A stretch of DNA of 64,000 nucleotides, from positions 1-64,000 of the forward strand of contig CBDBED010000011.1 in the NCBI GenBank assembly GCA_965204245.1, given 5' to 3'. Positions 18,393-27,545 of the stretch are shown piece by piece. The DNA comes from JAAXIE01 sp965204245. GTDB lineage: Bacteria; Chloroflexota; Dehalococcoidia; Lucifugimonadales; JAAXIE01. The position numbers and the translations under genes are program-made. Below the pieces are notes generated by a model. The model saw nothing but the letters and a program-made list of their open reading frames with translations, was not told where the DNA came from and did no database searches. Within the stretch, counting starts at the first letter, position 1. Every line of letters starts with the position of its first letter.

Positions 18393-18791
18393 ATGAACAA
18401 ATGCAGTTACGACACCGAATACGGGACTCTGCAACTGTCCACCGGCCAGCCGAGCACGCATTTTGACTTCCTGGCTGATGATGTCTGCGTGTCCGTTGAG
18501 CTCAACGGCGATGACCGTCGGGTGATCGGCGTGATCATCCAAGATGGGGAGCCGTATCTGACCTTGCAGAATGGGTACAATGCCAGTGCCGATACCCTGA
18601 CCATTGGCAGGACCGTAGACGATCCGGCCTTCACGTCCGAGAACGACGATTTTGTCGCCTACTGGCAACTGGATGAAGGTGACACTGACGGTGCGCTCGA
18701 ACCCGTTGGTGTCGCTCTCCGCAACGCGTCAAAGCATCTTGGGAAGGTGCGCGTGCTTGGGTCCCACCCGCTCCCTAAAGGTTTCCAATAA
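18393..18791 (+). CDS. Small DUF2283-like protein inside the duplicated segment
   Basis: 132 residues, acidic, starting MNKCSYDTEYGTLQLSTG; the opening YD-x5-L pattern recalls DUF2283-type small proteins, which are often antitoxin-like (weak similarity). No signal peptide or membrane segment. GGGAGGAGCG precedes the ATG. It is the only gene between the 140-bp direct repeats, so it may have arrived together with the duplication of the permease 3' end. Confidence 0.5.
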   Translation: MNKCSYDTEYGTLQLSTGQPSTHFDFLADDVCVSVELNGDDRRVIGVIIQDGEPYLTLQNGYNASADTLTIGRTVDDPAFTSENDDFVAYWQLDEGDTDGALEPVGVALRNASKHLGKVRVLGSHPLPKGFQ

Positions 18792-18893
18792 CCACGTACG
18801 CTAGCACCACCGCCTACACCGTCTCCTGTTCCTATCGCGGCTATGGGGCGCGGCTATGGGGCGTAAGGAAAGCTAGCTGGACTCCGAGCGGGC

Positions 18894-20558
18894 TTAGCGG
18901 TGGTCGCGGAGGAAGAGGATGAGCATGGGGAGGGCGGATACCGCTACCAAGGCCAGACCTGCAATGGCGGCTTGGGCGAAGAAGGCTTCGGAGGCGGCGG
19001 ACCATACGGAGGTGGCGAGGGTCTGGAAGCCGGGCGGGGCGAGTATGAGGGTGGCGGGGAGTTCTTTCATGGTGAGGAGGAAGACGAGGGCGGCGCCTGC
19101 GAGTATGCCGGGGGCGATTAAGGGGACGGTGACGGTGACGAGCCGGCGGAAGGAGCGAGCGCCGAGGTTGCGGGCTGCTTCTTCGACGCGGGGGCTGACT
19201 TGGAGCATGGATGTGCGGGTCGCGCCGACGGATCCTGGGAGGTAGAGGATGACATAGGCGAGGATGAGGAGGGGCAGGGTCTGGTAGAGGGGTGTGGCGT
19301 AGCCGGAGCCAAAGAAGACGAGGCCCAAGGCCACTGCGATGGCGGGCAGGGCGAACCCAATGTAAGAGGCGCGCTCCAGCAGGCGGGTAAGCTTGCCGGG
19401 GAAGCGGACTGAGAGGATGGCTACGGGCAGAGCGGCGCAGGCGGCAACGGCCATGGCGAGGGCGGAGACGTATAAGGAGCGCCAGCCGGCGTTCCATAGA
19501 GGGGAGAGTTCCTCGCCGGCGTTGATGCCACGTATGAGCCAATAGGTGAGGACTGCCAGAGGTGCGAGCAGGGCGATGGTGGTGATGAAGGCGCAGTAGG
19601 CCAAGGCGGGCCAACGCCACCGGCCGAGGGGAAGCCGTGAGGGGGTGGATGATATGCGGCTGGTGGTGCGGTAGTAGCGCCCGGTGCCCCGGGCGAGGCT
19701 TTCGCCGATGAGGACCAGAACTGCGAGCACCAACAAGGCGAGGCATAGCGCCGCTGCGAGATCGCGGTCGAAGGCCGACTCGTATTGGATGAAGATGGCA
19801 CGGGTGAAGGTCTCGTAGTCGAGGAGGGATACGGCGCCGAAGTCGCTCAGGGTGTAGAGGGCCACCAACAGGCCGCCGGATAGCAGGGCTGGGCGCAACA
19901 GAGGCAGGGTAATCCTGAAGAAGATGGAACAGCCGCCGTAACCCAAGCTACGGGCTGTTTCGTCCAAGCCGTGGTCCATACGTCGCAGGGCAGCGCGCAG
20001 GGGTAGGAGGACGTAGGGGTAGCTGAAGAGCACCAGAGTGAGGGCTGCGCCGGGGAAGCCGTAGATGTCGGGCAGCCTGTCCACGCCGAAGAGGATTTCG
20101 AGCAGGTCTTGCAGCATGCCCTTGGGGCCAAGGGTCACGACCACGAGGAAACCGCCGATATAGGTGGGGATAACGAGGGGCAGGATGGTGATGACTCCCC
20201 AAAATCGGCGGAAGGGGAGGTCGGTGCGCTCGGTGAGCCAAGCGAGAGGCAGGGCCACGAGTATGGCCCCGGCAGTTACGGTGAAGACGAGCAGGCAAGT
20301 GCGCGCCAAGGTCTCCAAGGTGCGAGAGCGGAAGAGGAGGTCCCAAGTGTCGTCGCCGGCCCCGAAGGCCCGCAGCAGCAGGTAGACCAGAGGCAGAGCC
20401 ATGGCAACGGCGACAACGCATGCCGGGCCCCATAGGAGGGCGGGGGGTGCGTTGTGGCTAGCTGCACGGGTACGCCAAGGGAGGGAAAGCAGCTTCCCGG
20501 TGGTCACCGCTGGTGGGAGTCCCGTCTTCGTGTGAAGGCTAGAGCTGGAGCGCTGCAT
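18894..20558 (-). CDS. ABC transporter permease, iron(III)/FbpB type (two fused permease halves)
   Basis: 554 residues with about 12 transmembrane segments and two BPD-transporter inner-membrane domains. Both halves contain the cytoplasmic EAA loop that contacts the ATPase (DETARSLGYGGCSIFFRITLP in the first half; VEEAARNLGARSFRRLVTVT in the second). This two-in-one permease is typical of ferric-iron (FbpB/SfuB) and thiamine (ThiP) importers. No ATPase or binding-protein gene is visible in the window, so partners must lie elsewhere. A DtxR-type regulator gene 1.2 kb away fits metal control. The N-terminal 40 residues before the first helix are poorly conserved and the true start may be later. 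Confidence 0.85.
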   Translation of the reverse strand: MQRSSSSLHTKTGLPPAVTTGKLLSLPWRTRAASHNAPPALLWGPACVVAVAMALPLVYLLLRAFGAGDDTWDLLFRSRTLETLARTCLLVFTVTAGAILVALPLAWLTERTDLPFRRFWGVITILPLVIPTYIGGFLVVVTLGPKGMLQDLLEILFGVDRLPDIYGFPGAALTLVLFSYPYVLLPLRAALRRMDHGLDETARSLGYGGCSIFFRITLPLLRPALLSGGLLVALYTLSDFGAVSLLDYETFTRAIFIQYESAFDRDLAAALCLALLVLAVLVLIGESLARGTGRYYRTTSRISSTPSRLPLGRWRWPALAYCAFITTIALLAPLAVLTYWLIRGINAGEELSPLWNAGWRSLYVSALAMAVAACAALPVAILSVRFPGKLTRLLERASYIGFALPAIAVALGLVFFGSGYATPLYQTLPLLILAYVILYLPGSVGATRTSMLQVSPRVEEAARNLGARSFRRLVTVTVPLIAPGILAGAALVFLLTMKELPATLILAPPGFQTLATSVWSAASEAFFAQAAIAGLALVAVSALPMLILFLRDHR

Positions 20559-20581
20559 GTCATAACTATAAAATTATGTAC
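20559..20581 (-). promoter_or_regulatory. Candidate metal-regulator operator at the permease start
   Basis: An AT-rich imperfect palindrome, GTCATAACTATAAAATTATG followed by TAC, abuts the permease ATG in otherwise GC-rich DNA. CATAA and TTATG arms are reminiscent of MntR/DtxR-type operators (AACATA...TATGTT). A related CATAATTATG occurs at 20822-20831 beside TTGACA (20814-20819). Confidence 0.3.
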
Positions 20582-21077
20582 CTACTAAACAACCGATTGA
20601 CTGTAGCCAAGTGTGGGCACGGTGTCAACAGAAATGCTCTTTAGCAGGGACATTCGATTCTTCTACCCTGGGCCTTTCTGGATACTGTCGCCCGCAAAGG
20701 CTGGTCATTGTGGTTAACAGGGGGCAGTTCGGCGGACGTTTCAGGTCTCTTGGATCCTTGGACGCTGTAGTATGGTGAACACAAAAACAGATATCGTTCG
20801 CTTGGAACCTGGGTTGACATCATAATTATGTTCAGGCTAAGAGAAATTGATGATCGAAGGACCCTGCGTCAGCTTATGGTCACCGAGCACGTAAGTAGTC
20901 CAAGGATTTGTTGCGATGTTACAATTGCTGAGTCATCGGAATGGTACTGACCGCCAAGCCCAAGAAAGAATGGCGCTAACTGCAAACAAGAAACTACAGG
21001 GATGAGCCACAAATGCGGTTCGTCTCCGCCGCCAGACTTCGAGCCAATGGTCACACTGCCCCACCAGCGGTAGTGAA
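20582..21077. other. Intergenic region with one candidate promoter
   Basis: No convincing gene. It contains GGTTGACATCATAATTATG (20812-20830), a possible -35 with an overlapping CATAATTATG palindrome, pointing toward the small genes at 21078. Composition is more AT-rich than the flanking coding DNA. Confidence 0.3.
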
Positions 21078-21347
21078 GTGAGGGAGCGGGAACGCTGGGC
21101 GAGAGAAGTGATGGCGCATCCATGGAAGGACTGGAAGGCAGACCATCCCGATGTGGAAGACAGGTGGGTTTTGAGGACGCTGGTGAACCCTGACCGCCAC
21201 ATTATTGATCCCGAGGACGGACGCGATCTCTACTACAGGTGGGAAGGGGAAGCGGATAACTGGATCAAGGTGGTGGTGGATAGTGACCGTCAGGTGACAG
21301 CCTATCGCGACCACCAAGTAAGACGCCAATGGGGGAGGCCGGCATGA
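21078..21347 (+). CDS. DUF4258-like small protein, possible toxin of a pair
   Basis: 89 residues. The core reads VEDRWVLRTLVNPDRHIIDP ... WIKVVVDSDRQVTAYRDHQ. This matches the shape of DUF4258/RelE-like proteins, in which a helix and NPD/E motif precede two strands ending in TAYR. The frame starts GTG 21078; an internal ATG at 21111 is also possible. Its stop overlaps the next start as ATGA, so the two are translated together. DUF4258 with DUF2283 is a common putative toxin-antitoxin arrangement; activity here is inference. Confidence 0.6.
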   Translation: MRERERWAREVMAHPWKDWKADHPDVEDRWVLRTLVNPDRHIIDPEDGRDLYYRWEGEADNWIKVVVDSDRQVTAYRDHQVRRQWGRPA

Positions 21348-21616
21348 CTGAAGGACTAATAAGCATGGGTGAAGAGAGCGTGTTGGGAGGTCCCCTACAT
21401 GTCAAATACCATGAAACAACCGACTCGCTAGTGATCTCCAGTAAGTATCCCTTGGGTTCCAACGGGGAGACCGTGAGCCGCAACCTGGTTGCGTTCCATG
21501 AAGACTTCGATGGGGAGATACGGCCACTGGTGGGTATCGTGCTGGAACATGCGTCAGAGGAGTTGGGCCCCTTCCTTGAAGCCCTTATCCGGGCGGGGGC
21601 AAGGCGGCAGCAATAA
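21344..21616 (+). CDS. DUF2283-like partner protein
   Basis: About 90 residues from the ATG of the ATGA overlap. The motif VKYHETTDSLVISSKYPLGS resembles the DUF2283 opening (YDxEADxLYI), followed by SRNLVAFHEDFDGEIRPLVG and a C-terminal helix EELGPFLEALIRAGARR. Predicted cytoplasmic antitoxin-like partner of the preceding gene. Confidence 0.55.
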   Translation: MTEGLISMGEESVLGGPLHVKYHETTDSLVISSKYPLGSNGETVSRNLVAFHEDFDGEIRPLVGIVLEHASEELGPFLEALIRAGARRQQ

Positions 21617-21716
21617 GTGCTGGGGCATGCAACACACATCCACGAACAACAATTGTGGACACAAGTCATCTAATGCTCAGTAGAAATAGAGAAGCTCCGA
21701 GAGGGGGACCATTGCC

Positions 21717-22385
21717 ATGATGTTGGGCGAGCCGAAGCCAGAGGTAAGCGCGGTTACGGAGAACTACCTGCAAGCGATTTACAAGCTGGGAGAGCGGAAG
21801 GAAGCGGTGTCGCCAACGCGCTTGGCGGAGGTGATGGACGTTTCGGTGGCCACGGCGGTGGGCACGGTGAAGCGTCTGACGAAGCAGGATATGGTGGAGG
21901 TGGCACCGAACAAGGAGGTCTCGCTGACCACCAAGGGGCGCACTATTGCCGAGTCAGTGGTGCGGCGGCACCGTTTGGCTGAGCGGATGCTGGTGGAGAT
22001 GCTGGGGCTGGAGTGGTACAAGGCGCACCGGGAGGCACACCGGCTGGAGCATGCGATATCGCCTGACGTGGAGGAAAAGCTGGTGGAGACTCTGGGATTC
22101 CCGGAGACCAACCCCTACGGGCTGCCCATTCCGGGCTACAGCAAGGGGTCGCCGAAGATGAAGGCGTTGGCGGACGGACGAGAGGGCGAGAACATGAAGG
22201 TAAGCCAAGTGCCGGAAGAGGACATCCAACTGCTGACCTATTTTGATGAAATCAATGTGAAGCCGGGTGCGGAGGTTGTGGTCAGGGAGTCGGCACCGTT
22301 CAAGGGAACGGTGACGATAGAGGTGAACGGGGCGCCTGTGGTGCTGGGGCTTGAGGTGGCGCGGAAGATACAGGTGGCGGCGTAG
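21717..22385 (+). CDS. DtxR/MntR-family metal-dependent regulator
   Basis: 222 residues with the standard three parts: winged-helix DNA-binding domain (VTENYLQAIYKLGERKEAVS, RLAEVMDVSVATAVGTVKRL), metal-binding dimerisation domain (VVRRHRLAERMLVEMLGLEW, AHRLEHAISPDVEEKL), and a C-terminal FeoA/SH3-like domain (EINVKPGAEVVVRESAPFKG). Such proteins repress iron or manganese uptake genes when metal is abundant. The nearby iron-type permease with an AT-rich palindrome at its start is a plausible target (inference). Start ATG 21717 has GAGAGGGGGACC upstream. Confidence 0.9.
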   Translation: MMLGEPKPEVSAVTENYLQAIYKLGERKEAVSPTRLAEVMDVSVATAVGTVKRLTKQDMVEVAPNKEVSLTTKGRTIAESVVRRHRLAERMLVEMLGLEWYKAHREAHRLEHAISPDVEEKLVETLGFPETNPYGLPIPGYSKGSPKMKALADGREGENMKVSQVPEEDIQLLTYFDEINVKPGAEVVVRESAPFKGTVTIEVNGAPVVLGLEVARKIQVAA

Positions 22386-22444
22386 GGTGGGTTTTTGGGA
22401 CAACCTTTACTGATTCGGGCACCCTTTTCTGAGGGATAGGAGTC

Positions 22445-22838
22445 ATGGGTGCATTAAATGTAACGGTAAAGGTGCAGAATCCAAATGATGCCAGCAGGCA
22501 GGTCGGATGACATAGACCTGATGGTGGATACCGGATCCAGTTACGGTCACCTGCCTGCCAGCCTGTTGGAAAAGTTGGGCATCTCTACGCCGAGGGAGAG
22601 GAGCATCGAACTCGGTGACGGCACCATAGTCAAACATCGGGTGGGCGAAGCAGTCATTACCTATGGGGACGAGTCCTGGGTCTGTCCTGTGGCTGCGACG
22701 GAACAAGGCAGACCGGTATTGGGCGCTATTATATTGGAGATATTGGGGCTGTCGGTAGACCCTGTTAAGGGACGATTAATCCCGACTATTTGTCAACTGG
22801 CCTCTAGGATATCGGCGGTGGACCCGAGCGGCTCCTAG
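22445..22838 (+). CDS. Clan AA (retropepsin-like) aspartic protease, one +1 frameshift at 22508
   Basis: ATG 22445 has GGATAGGAG upstream and reads MGALNVTVKVQNPNDASRQV, then hits TGA at 22508. Skipping one base gives DIDLMVDTGSSYGHLPASLL and a full retropepsin-like domain (LGDGTIVKHRVGEAVITYGD, PVLGAIILEILGLSVDPVKG). The paralogue at 62760 has the same N-terminus (MGAIHVPVIVRNP...) continuous with its VDTGA motif, which supports one gene with one extra base. DTGS is the catalytic motif. Single-domain retropepsins act as dimers; physiological substrates in bacteria are largely unknown. Confidence 0.65.
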
Positions 22839-22918
22839 AGGCCCCTGCCGTTCCGAGCGGGCCAACTGCTTGATGGCTTGACGGAGTTCATGTGTGCCTT
22901 TGCTGGGCGCTTCTTGGG

Positions 22919-23007
22919 TCTTCGATGTCGCAGTGCGCTCAACACAGCCTTAAAGCGAGTAAGCGCGAAGGCTGTGTTGAGCGCACTGCTCGGCTCAGGG
23001 CGAACGG
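22919..23007 (+). repeat. Composite palindromic repeat, filled site with inverted insert (copy E)
   Basis: Flanks TCTTCGATGTC and GGCTCAGGGCGAACGG surround a perfect 21-bp stem with arms at 22931-22951 and 22968-22988 (CAGTGCGCTCAACACAGCCT plus T). The loop AAGCGAGTAAGCGCG is in the orientation of copy C. GCGCTC/GAGCGC replaces GCGGTC/GACCGC of other copies on both arms. Confidence 0.75.
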
Positions 23008-23128
23008 GGGGTGGGGGCAGGTTGGGGTTGGTGCTCAGGGACGCGCATCGAGGGTCATTAGTTCGTTTGCCCGTGTACGGCTGGTTTGGTTACCGAGCAA
23101 GGCGGGATATACGCGGGGTGTGGGCAAG

Positions 23129-25961
23129 ATGACCGGAGAAGTTGGTGGGCATCGATTTGGCGTCATCCCGGCTTGGGCAATTGGGCTGATCGCGTTGGTG
23201 GGACTGGTGGTTGGGGGCTTGGTTGGGTGCGGTGATGGAGGCGGGGCTGATGGCGGTGTCAGCAGAGACAGTCCCGTCCCGACGGAGACTGTAGCGCTCC
23301 CGAATGGCAAACCGGTTGCCAGCCCAGCGGCAGCCACCGCCCATCCAACAACGACTCTCGATCCAGCGGACGGCCCATTGGTTGTGAGTGCTGAAAGAAC
23401 CGGACTCCTCCCTACTGAGACCCCTGCGACTGCCGACGATACTCCGAGTGGTGGTGAGGTAGACCAGCCCGTCCCTTCGGCGACTCCTGAGCCCCAGGGC
23501 GGCGATACGGCTGATGGGATGCAGGCTACGGACCAGTCTGGGCTTGCTCAGGAACGGGTGAAGCAGGCCAACTTCGTGTCCGTCAGTGCGGGCCTTGAAC
23601 ACACCTGTGGTGTGCGAACCGACGGTTCTGTTGCTTGCTGGGGTCTCAACACCTTTGGCTCAGCCAGGCCGCCGGAAGGGGAGTTTGCGTCGGTGAGTGC
23701 AGGGGGCTGGCACACCTGCGGAGTGAGGACAGACGGCTCCTTGGCTTGTTGGGGTGTACATCTTTATCTTCAAACCGAGGTGCCGGAGGGGATGTTCACG
23801 ACGGTCAGCGCCGGGCTAACGCACACCTGCGGGGTGAAGTTGGGTGGCGCGGTGGTGTGCTGGGGTGATGATGAGTGGGGGCAAGCCACGGCACCGGATG
23901 GGGAGTTCGAGTCGGTAAGCGCGGGGTTTGCCCACACCTGTGGGGTAATGATCGATGGGTCGGTAGCCTGCTGGGGCGTCAACTTCAATCTTGAGGATGA
24001 CCATGTCAGTCGAGCCACTGCGCCAGAAGGAGTGTTCGAGTCGGTCAGTGCTGGGAACAGCCATACGTGCGGGGTGAAGGCACACGGGTCCGTGGAGTGC
24101 TGGGGGCGGAATGGGTCCGGCCAATCGACGCCGCCGGAGGGGGAGTTTGCATCGGTAAGCGCTGGGAGCGGGCACACCTGTGGGCTGATGGCGGGCGGCT
24201 CTGTGGCGTGCTGGGGCGACAATTCTTATGCTCAAGCCGTCGCACCGGAAGGGGATTTCGCGTCGGTGAGCGTCGGGGAAGGCCAGTCGTGCGGGGTAGG
24301 GCTAGATGGGTCGCTGACCTGTTGGGGTTTCAACGGGTATGGCAAAGCCATGCGACCGGAGGGGGATTTCGCCTCGGTCAGCGCGGGGGCATGGTATACC
24401 TGTGGGGTGAAGGGGGACGGCTCACTGGCTTGCTGGGGCCACGGTGAGTATGGCCAAGGGCAAGGCACGCCGCCGGAAGGGGAATTCGCGTCGGTGAGCG
24501 TCGGGAACGGCCACACCTGCGGGGTGAAGACAGATGGGTCGGTGGCGTGCTGGGGCAATGACGGGGATGGGCAATCCAGCCCGCCGGAGGGTGAGTTCAC
24601 GTCGGTCAGCGCGGGGTTCTATCATACCTGCGGCCTGAGGGCGGACGGTTTGGTAATTTGCTGGGGCAGCAACAGCAACGCCAGGGGCGAAGACCTTCAA
24701 GCGACGCCGCCGAAGGGGAAGTTCGTGTCGGTGAGCGCGGGATTTTTCCATACGTGTGGGGTCAGGGTGGATGGTTGGGTGGCGTGCTGGGGTAGGGATG
24801 AGGACGGCCAAGCGACGCCGCCGGAGGGGAAGTTCTCGTCGGTGAGCGCGGGGCACTTCCACACCTGCGGGGTGGAGGGGGACGGGTCGGTGGCGTGCTG
24901 GGGCAGGGACTGGCTCGGCCAAGCGACGCCGCCGGAAGGAGAGTTCGCATCGGTAAGCGGCGGGGAGAACCATACCTGTGGGGTTAGGGTAGATGGGTCG
25001 ATGACGTGCTGGGGCAGTTCGGCCGCAGACGATCAGCCGAAGGGGGCATTTGCGTCGGTGAGCGCTGGGCTTTTCCACACCTGTGGAGTGAAGGCCGACG
25101 GCTGGTTGGCGTGTTGGGGTCAAATTGCTCGTGGGGTGACGGCCCGCCCTGACGGCGCTGGCGCGAGGGAACCCCCGGACTTCTGGGGCCCGGAAGGAGA
25201 GTTCACGTCGGTCAGGGCTGGCGGGACCCATACTTGCGGGGTGAAGACCGACGGGACTGTGGTGTGCTGGGGCGACGATGAATCTGGCAAAGCGACGCCG
25301 CCGGAAGGGCAATTCGCGTCGGTCAGCGCGGGTGTGGGGCATACCTGTGGATTGAGGAGTGACGGGATGGTGGCGTGCTGGGGTGATGATGAGGATAGCC
25401 AGACCGTCGCGCCGGAAGGGGAGTTCGTGTCCGTCAGTGCGGGGGTACGGCACACCTGCGGCGTGAGGGCTGACGCTTCGGTGGAGTGCTGGGGCCATGA
25501 TGACTACGGCCAAGCTACACCACCAGAAGGGCAATTTGTGTCGGTCATAACCGGGTGGGACCACAGCTGTGGGCTTAAAGCTGGCGGCTCGGTGGTCTGC
25601 TGGGGTCTGGGGCTGGTCCGATGAGTCCCCGCCCCCAGCAGACGAGTTCGTATCGGTAAGCTCGGGGTGGCTCCACAACTGCGGGTTAAGGAAGGACGGC
25701 AGGGTGGCCTGCTGGGGCAGTGACAGGCATGGGCGAGCGACGCCGCCGGCAGACGTATTCGCCTCGGTCAGCGCAGGCGGGAGACATACTTGCGGGCTGA
25801 AGCCCGACGGCTCGGTGGTCTGCTGGGGCCGAGATGGGGATGGGCAAGCCACGCCGCCGGAAGGGGAGTTCACATCCATCAGTGCTGGGGGCTACCACAC
25901 CTGCGGCGTCAGGCCGGACGGCACCGTGGCCTGCTGGGGACGGCAGGCCACGGAGGAGTGA
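23129..25961 (+). CDS. Large RCC1-repeat lipoprotein, one frameshift near 25612
   Basis: The likely start is ATG 23129, giving MTGEVGG..., a hydrophobic stretch (IGLIALVGLVVGGLVGC) with lipobox LVGC, a Pro/Thr/Ala-rich linker of about 100 residues, then about 18 RCC1-type repeats to CWGLG. One extra base there makes a TGA at 25622. Three more repeats follow in the +1 frame to the stop at 25961, about 21 in total, or roughly three seven-bladed propellers. Each repeat keeps HTCGV and VACWG. Surface-anchored, probably binding or scaffolding. The frame open upstream to 22892 crosses repeat copy E and is not thought to be coding. Confidence 0.85.
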
Positions 25962-26034
25962 CGGGAGCAGGCCTGGGCACCACGTTGGAAGGGGTGACGG
26001 GGAGGCGGAAGGACGGGTTGGGGGTGGTGGGGGG

Positions 26035-26453
26035 TTAGTCGTTGGCGGACCAGATGGTGCGGTAGTTGCCTTCGCCGCTGATTACGGCGACCATTTCCTG
26101 TCGTTCTAGGCGGGCCAGTTGTTCGATGGCTTGGCGGAGTTCGCGCATTCCTTCGCTGCTGCCGGTAGCGGAGAGTCTCTTGGCCAAGGCGTCGGCGACA
26201 CCCAAGCTGACCAAGCTGGTGATGTACTTGGGGCCATGGGATGACGACTAGGTGGTCGGGGCGGGCGAACTGGGGGCGGAGGCGGTGGACGGCGCGTATG
26301 CGTTCTTCCAAGCCGCGGGTCTGGGGCATGGCCCGTACCATGGGACCGACCTCGGAAGAGGTGCGGGTGTCCACCACAAGGCTGTGGCGGATGATGGGGA
26401 ACAGGATCGTTATTACCTCAGACGTTTCAATCGTCTTGAAGGACTTCGTTCAT
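26035..26453 (-). pseudogene. Hypothetical gene downstream of etfA, two apparent frameshifts
   Basis: Starting at ATG 26453, 42 bases after the etfA stop, the first frame gives MNEVLQDD then TGA (26427-26429). The +1 frame gives ETSEVITILFPIIRHSLVVD ... ARPDHLVVIP. A second shift near 26239, where a CCC run has probably lost one C, restores HGPKYITSLVSLGVADALAK ... GNYRTIWSAND and a TAA at 26035. Read this way it is one soluble protein of about 140 residues, helical at the C-terminus. The family is not recognised. It may be a real downstream member of the etf operon. Confidence 0.45.
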
Positions 26454-26495
26454 TTCCACTGGAAAATCCGCGTTCATGCGGTCCCTCGCAGTGTT

Positions 26496-27488
26496 TCAGG
26501 ATTCCAACAGTTCGCGGCAGGCTTCGGTGAAGGCGGGGAGGACTTTCTGCCAGTCGCCAACCACGCCGTAGCGGCACTCCCTGAAGATGTTGGCTTCGCT
26601 GTCCTTGTTTATGGCGACGAGGACCTTGGCACCGGAGCAGCCTGCCATGTGCTGGCTGGCACCGGATATGCCGACGGTGATGTATAGATCCGGGGTGATG
26701 GTCTTGCCAGTAAGGCCGACCTGCCATGCCGAGGGCACCCAGCCGGAGTCGACGGCGGCGCGGGATGCGCCTACCCCGGCACTGAGGACGCTGGCGAGTT
26801 CCTCAATCTGGGTGAAGGGCTCGGGGCCTCCGAGGCCGCGACCGCCGGATACGACGATGCGGGCGTCCTCGAGGCGCACGCCTTCGCTTTCTTCGGCCAC
26901 GACGCTGACGACGCGGGCCTTGGCCATGGAGGCGTCCAACTCGACCGGGACGGTGACGACCTCGGCCTGCCGGGAGTGGTCGGGGTCCAAGGGCTCGTAG
27001 GTCTTGGGACGGATGCAGGCCATTTGCGGGCTGGAGGTGCAGGCGACCACAGCGATGGCGCTGCCGCCGTAGACGGGCCGGTTGGCTAGGAGACGCTGGC
27101 CATTGGAGTCCCACTTGACTTCGAGGCAGTCCTGGGCGAGGCCGACGCCCAAGCGAGCGGCGAGCCTGGGGGCCAACTCACGTCCGATGTTGCTGCGCGC
27201 CGTGAGGACGACAGAGGGGTCTGCTTGGCGGCAGACGGATTCGAGGGCCGCTAGGTGGAGGTCGACTTGGTAGTCGGCCAGAAGTTCGTGTTGAACGGCA
27301 TAGGCGCGGTCGGCACCGGATGGGCCGGCGTCGGTGGCAGCGTCTGCGGGGGCAGAGCCGAGCAGGGCCACGGCGAGGGGGGCACGGGCGTCGTCTGCGA
27401 CTTGGCGGCCGGCCGCTAGGAGTTCTCTTGTTGTGGGGCTAATCTGGCCGTCGGATAGTTCGCCGACTACCAGCACCTCGCTGGGCAT
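26496..27488 (-). CDS. etfA: Electron transfer flavoprotein, alpha subunit
   Basis: 330 residues with the N-terminal alpha/beta domain (EVLVVGELSDGQISPTTREL, VVLTARSNIGRELAPRLAAR) and the C-terminal FAD-binding domain (VVSGGRGLGGPEPF, LTGKTITPDLYITVGISGAS, QHMAGCSGAKVLVAINKDSE). It takes electrons from acyl-CoA or other flavin dehydrogenases together with EtfB and passes them to the quinone pool through an ETF:quinone oxidoreductase. Downstream of etfB in the same direction, 57 bases apart. Confidence 0.93.
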   Translation of the reverse strand: MPSEVLVVGELSDGQISPTTRELLAAGRQVADDARAPLAVALLGSAPADAATDAGPSGADRAYAVQHELLADYQVDLHLAALESVCRQADPSVVLTARSNIGRELAPRLAARLGVGLAQDCLEVKWDSNGQRLLANRPVYGGSAIAVVACTSSPQMACIRPKTYEPLDPDHSRQAEVVTVPVELDASMAKARVVSVVAEESEGVRLEDARIVVSGGRGLGGPEPFTQIEELASVLSAGVGASRAAVDSGWVPSAWQVGLTGKTITPDLYITVGISGASQHMAGCSGAKVLVAINKDSEANIFRECRYGVVGDWQKVLPAFTEACRELLES

Positions 27489-27510
27489 GTTTCCCTTACC
27501 CCCATCCCAA

Positions 27511-27530
27511 CCTTCCCCCTCAGGGGAAGG
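27511..27530 (-). repeat. Hairpin between etfB and etfA
   Basis: CCTTCCCC-CTCA-GGGGAAGG, an 8-bp stem with a 4-base loop, in the short etfB-etfA spacer. It lacks a T run; it could trim or stabilise the transcript and set the subunit ratio. Confidence 0.4.
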
Positions 27531-27545
27531 GGACTTGTTTAGAGT

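Noticed and set aside
22892..23128. N-terminal extension of the RCC1 lipoprotein to 22892
   Set aside because: The extension crosses the composite palindrome copy E, and the lipoprotein signal starts properly at ATG 23129.
24422..25879. 485-codon open frame on the minus strand inside the RCC1 gene
   Set aside because: It arises from the GC-rich repeat on the opposite strand. The plus-strand product has a signal peptide and regular domain repeats; the minus product is low-complexity Arg/Pro/His.
26427..26429. Programmed +1 frameshifting at UGA as the main explanation for broken genes
   Set aside because: Several shifts (9777, 7797, 33560-33590) are not at a stop codon and one is a -1 event in a C run, so sequence error or mutation explains the set more simply. 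Kept only as a testable alternative.
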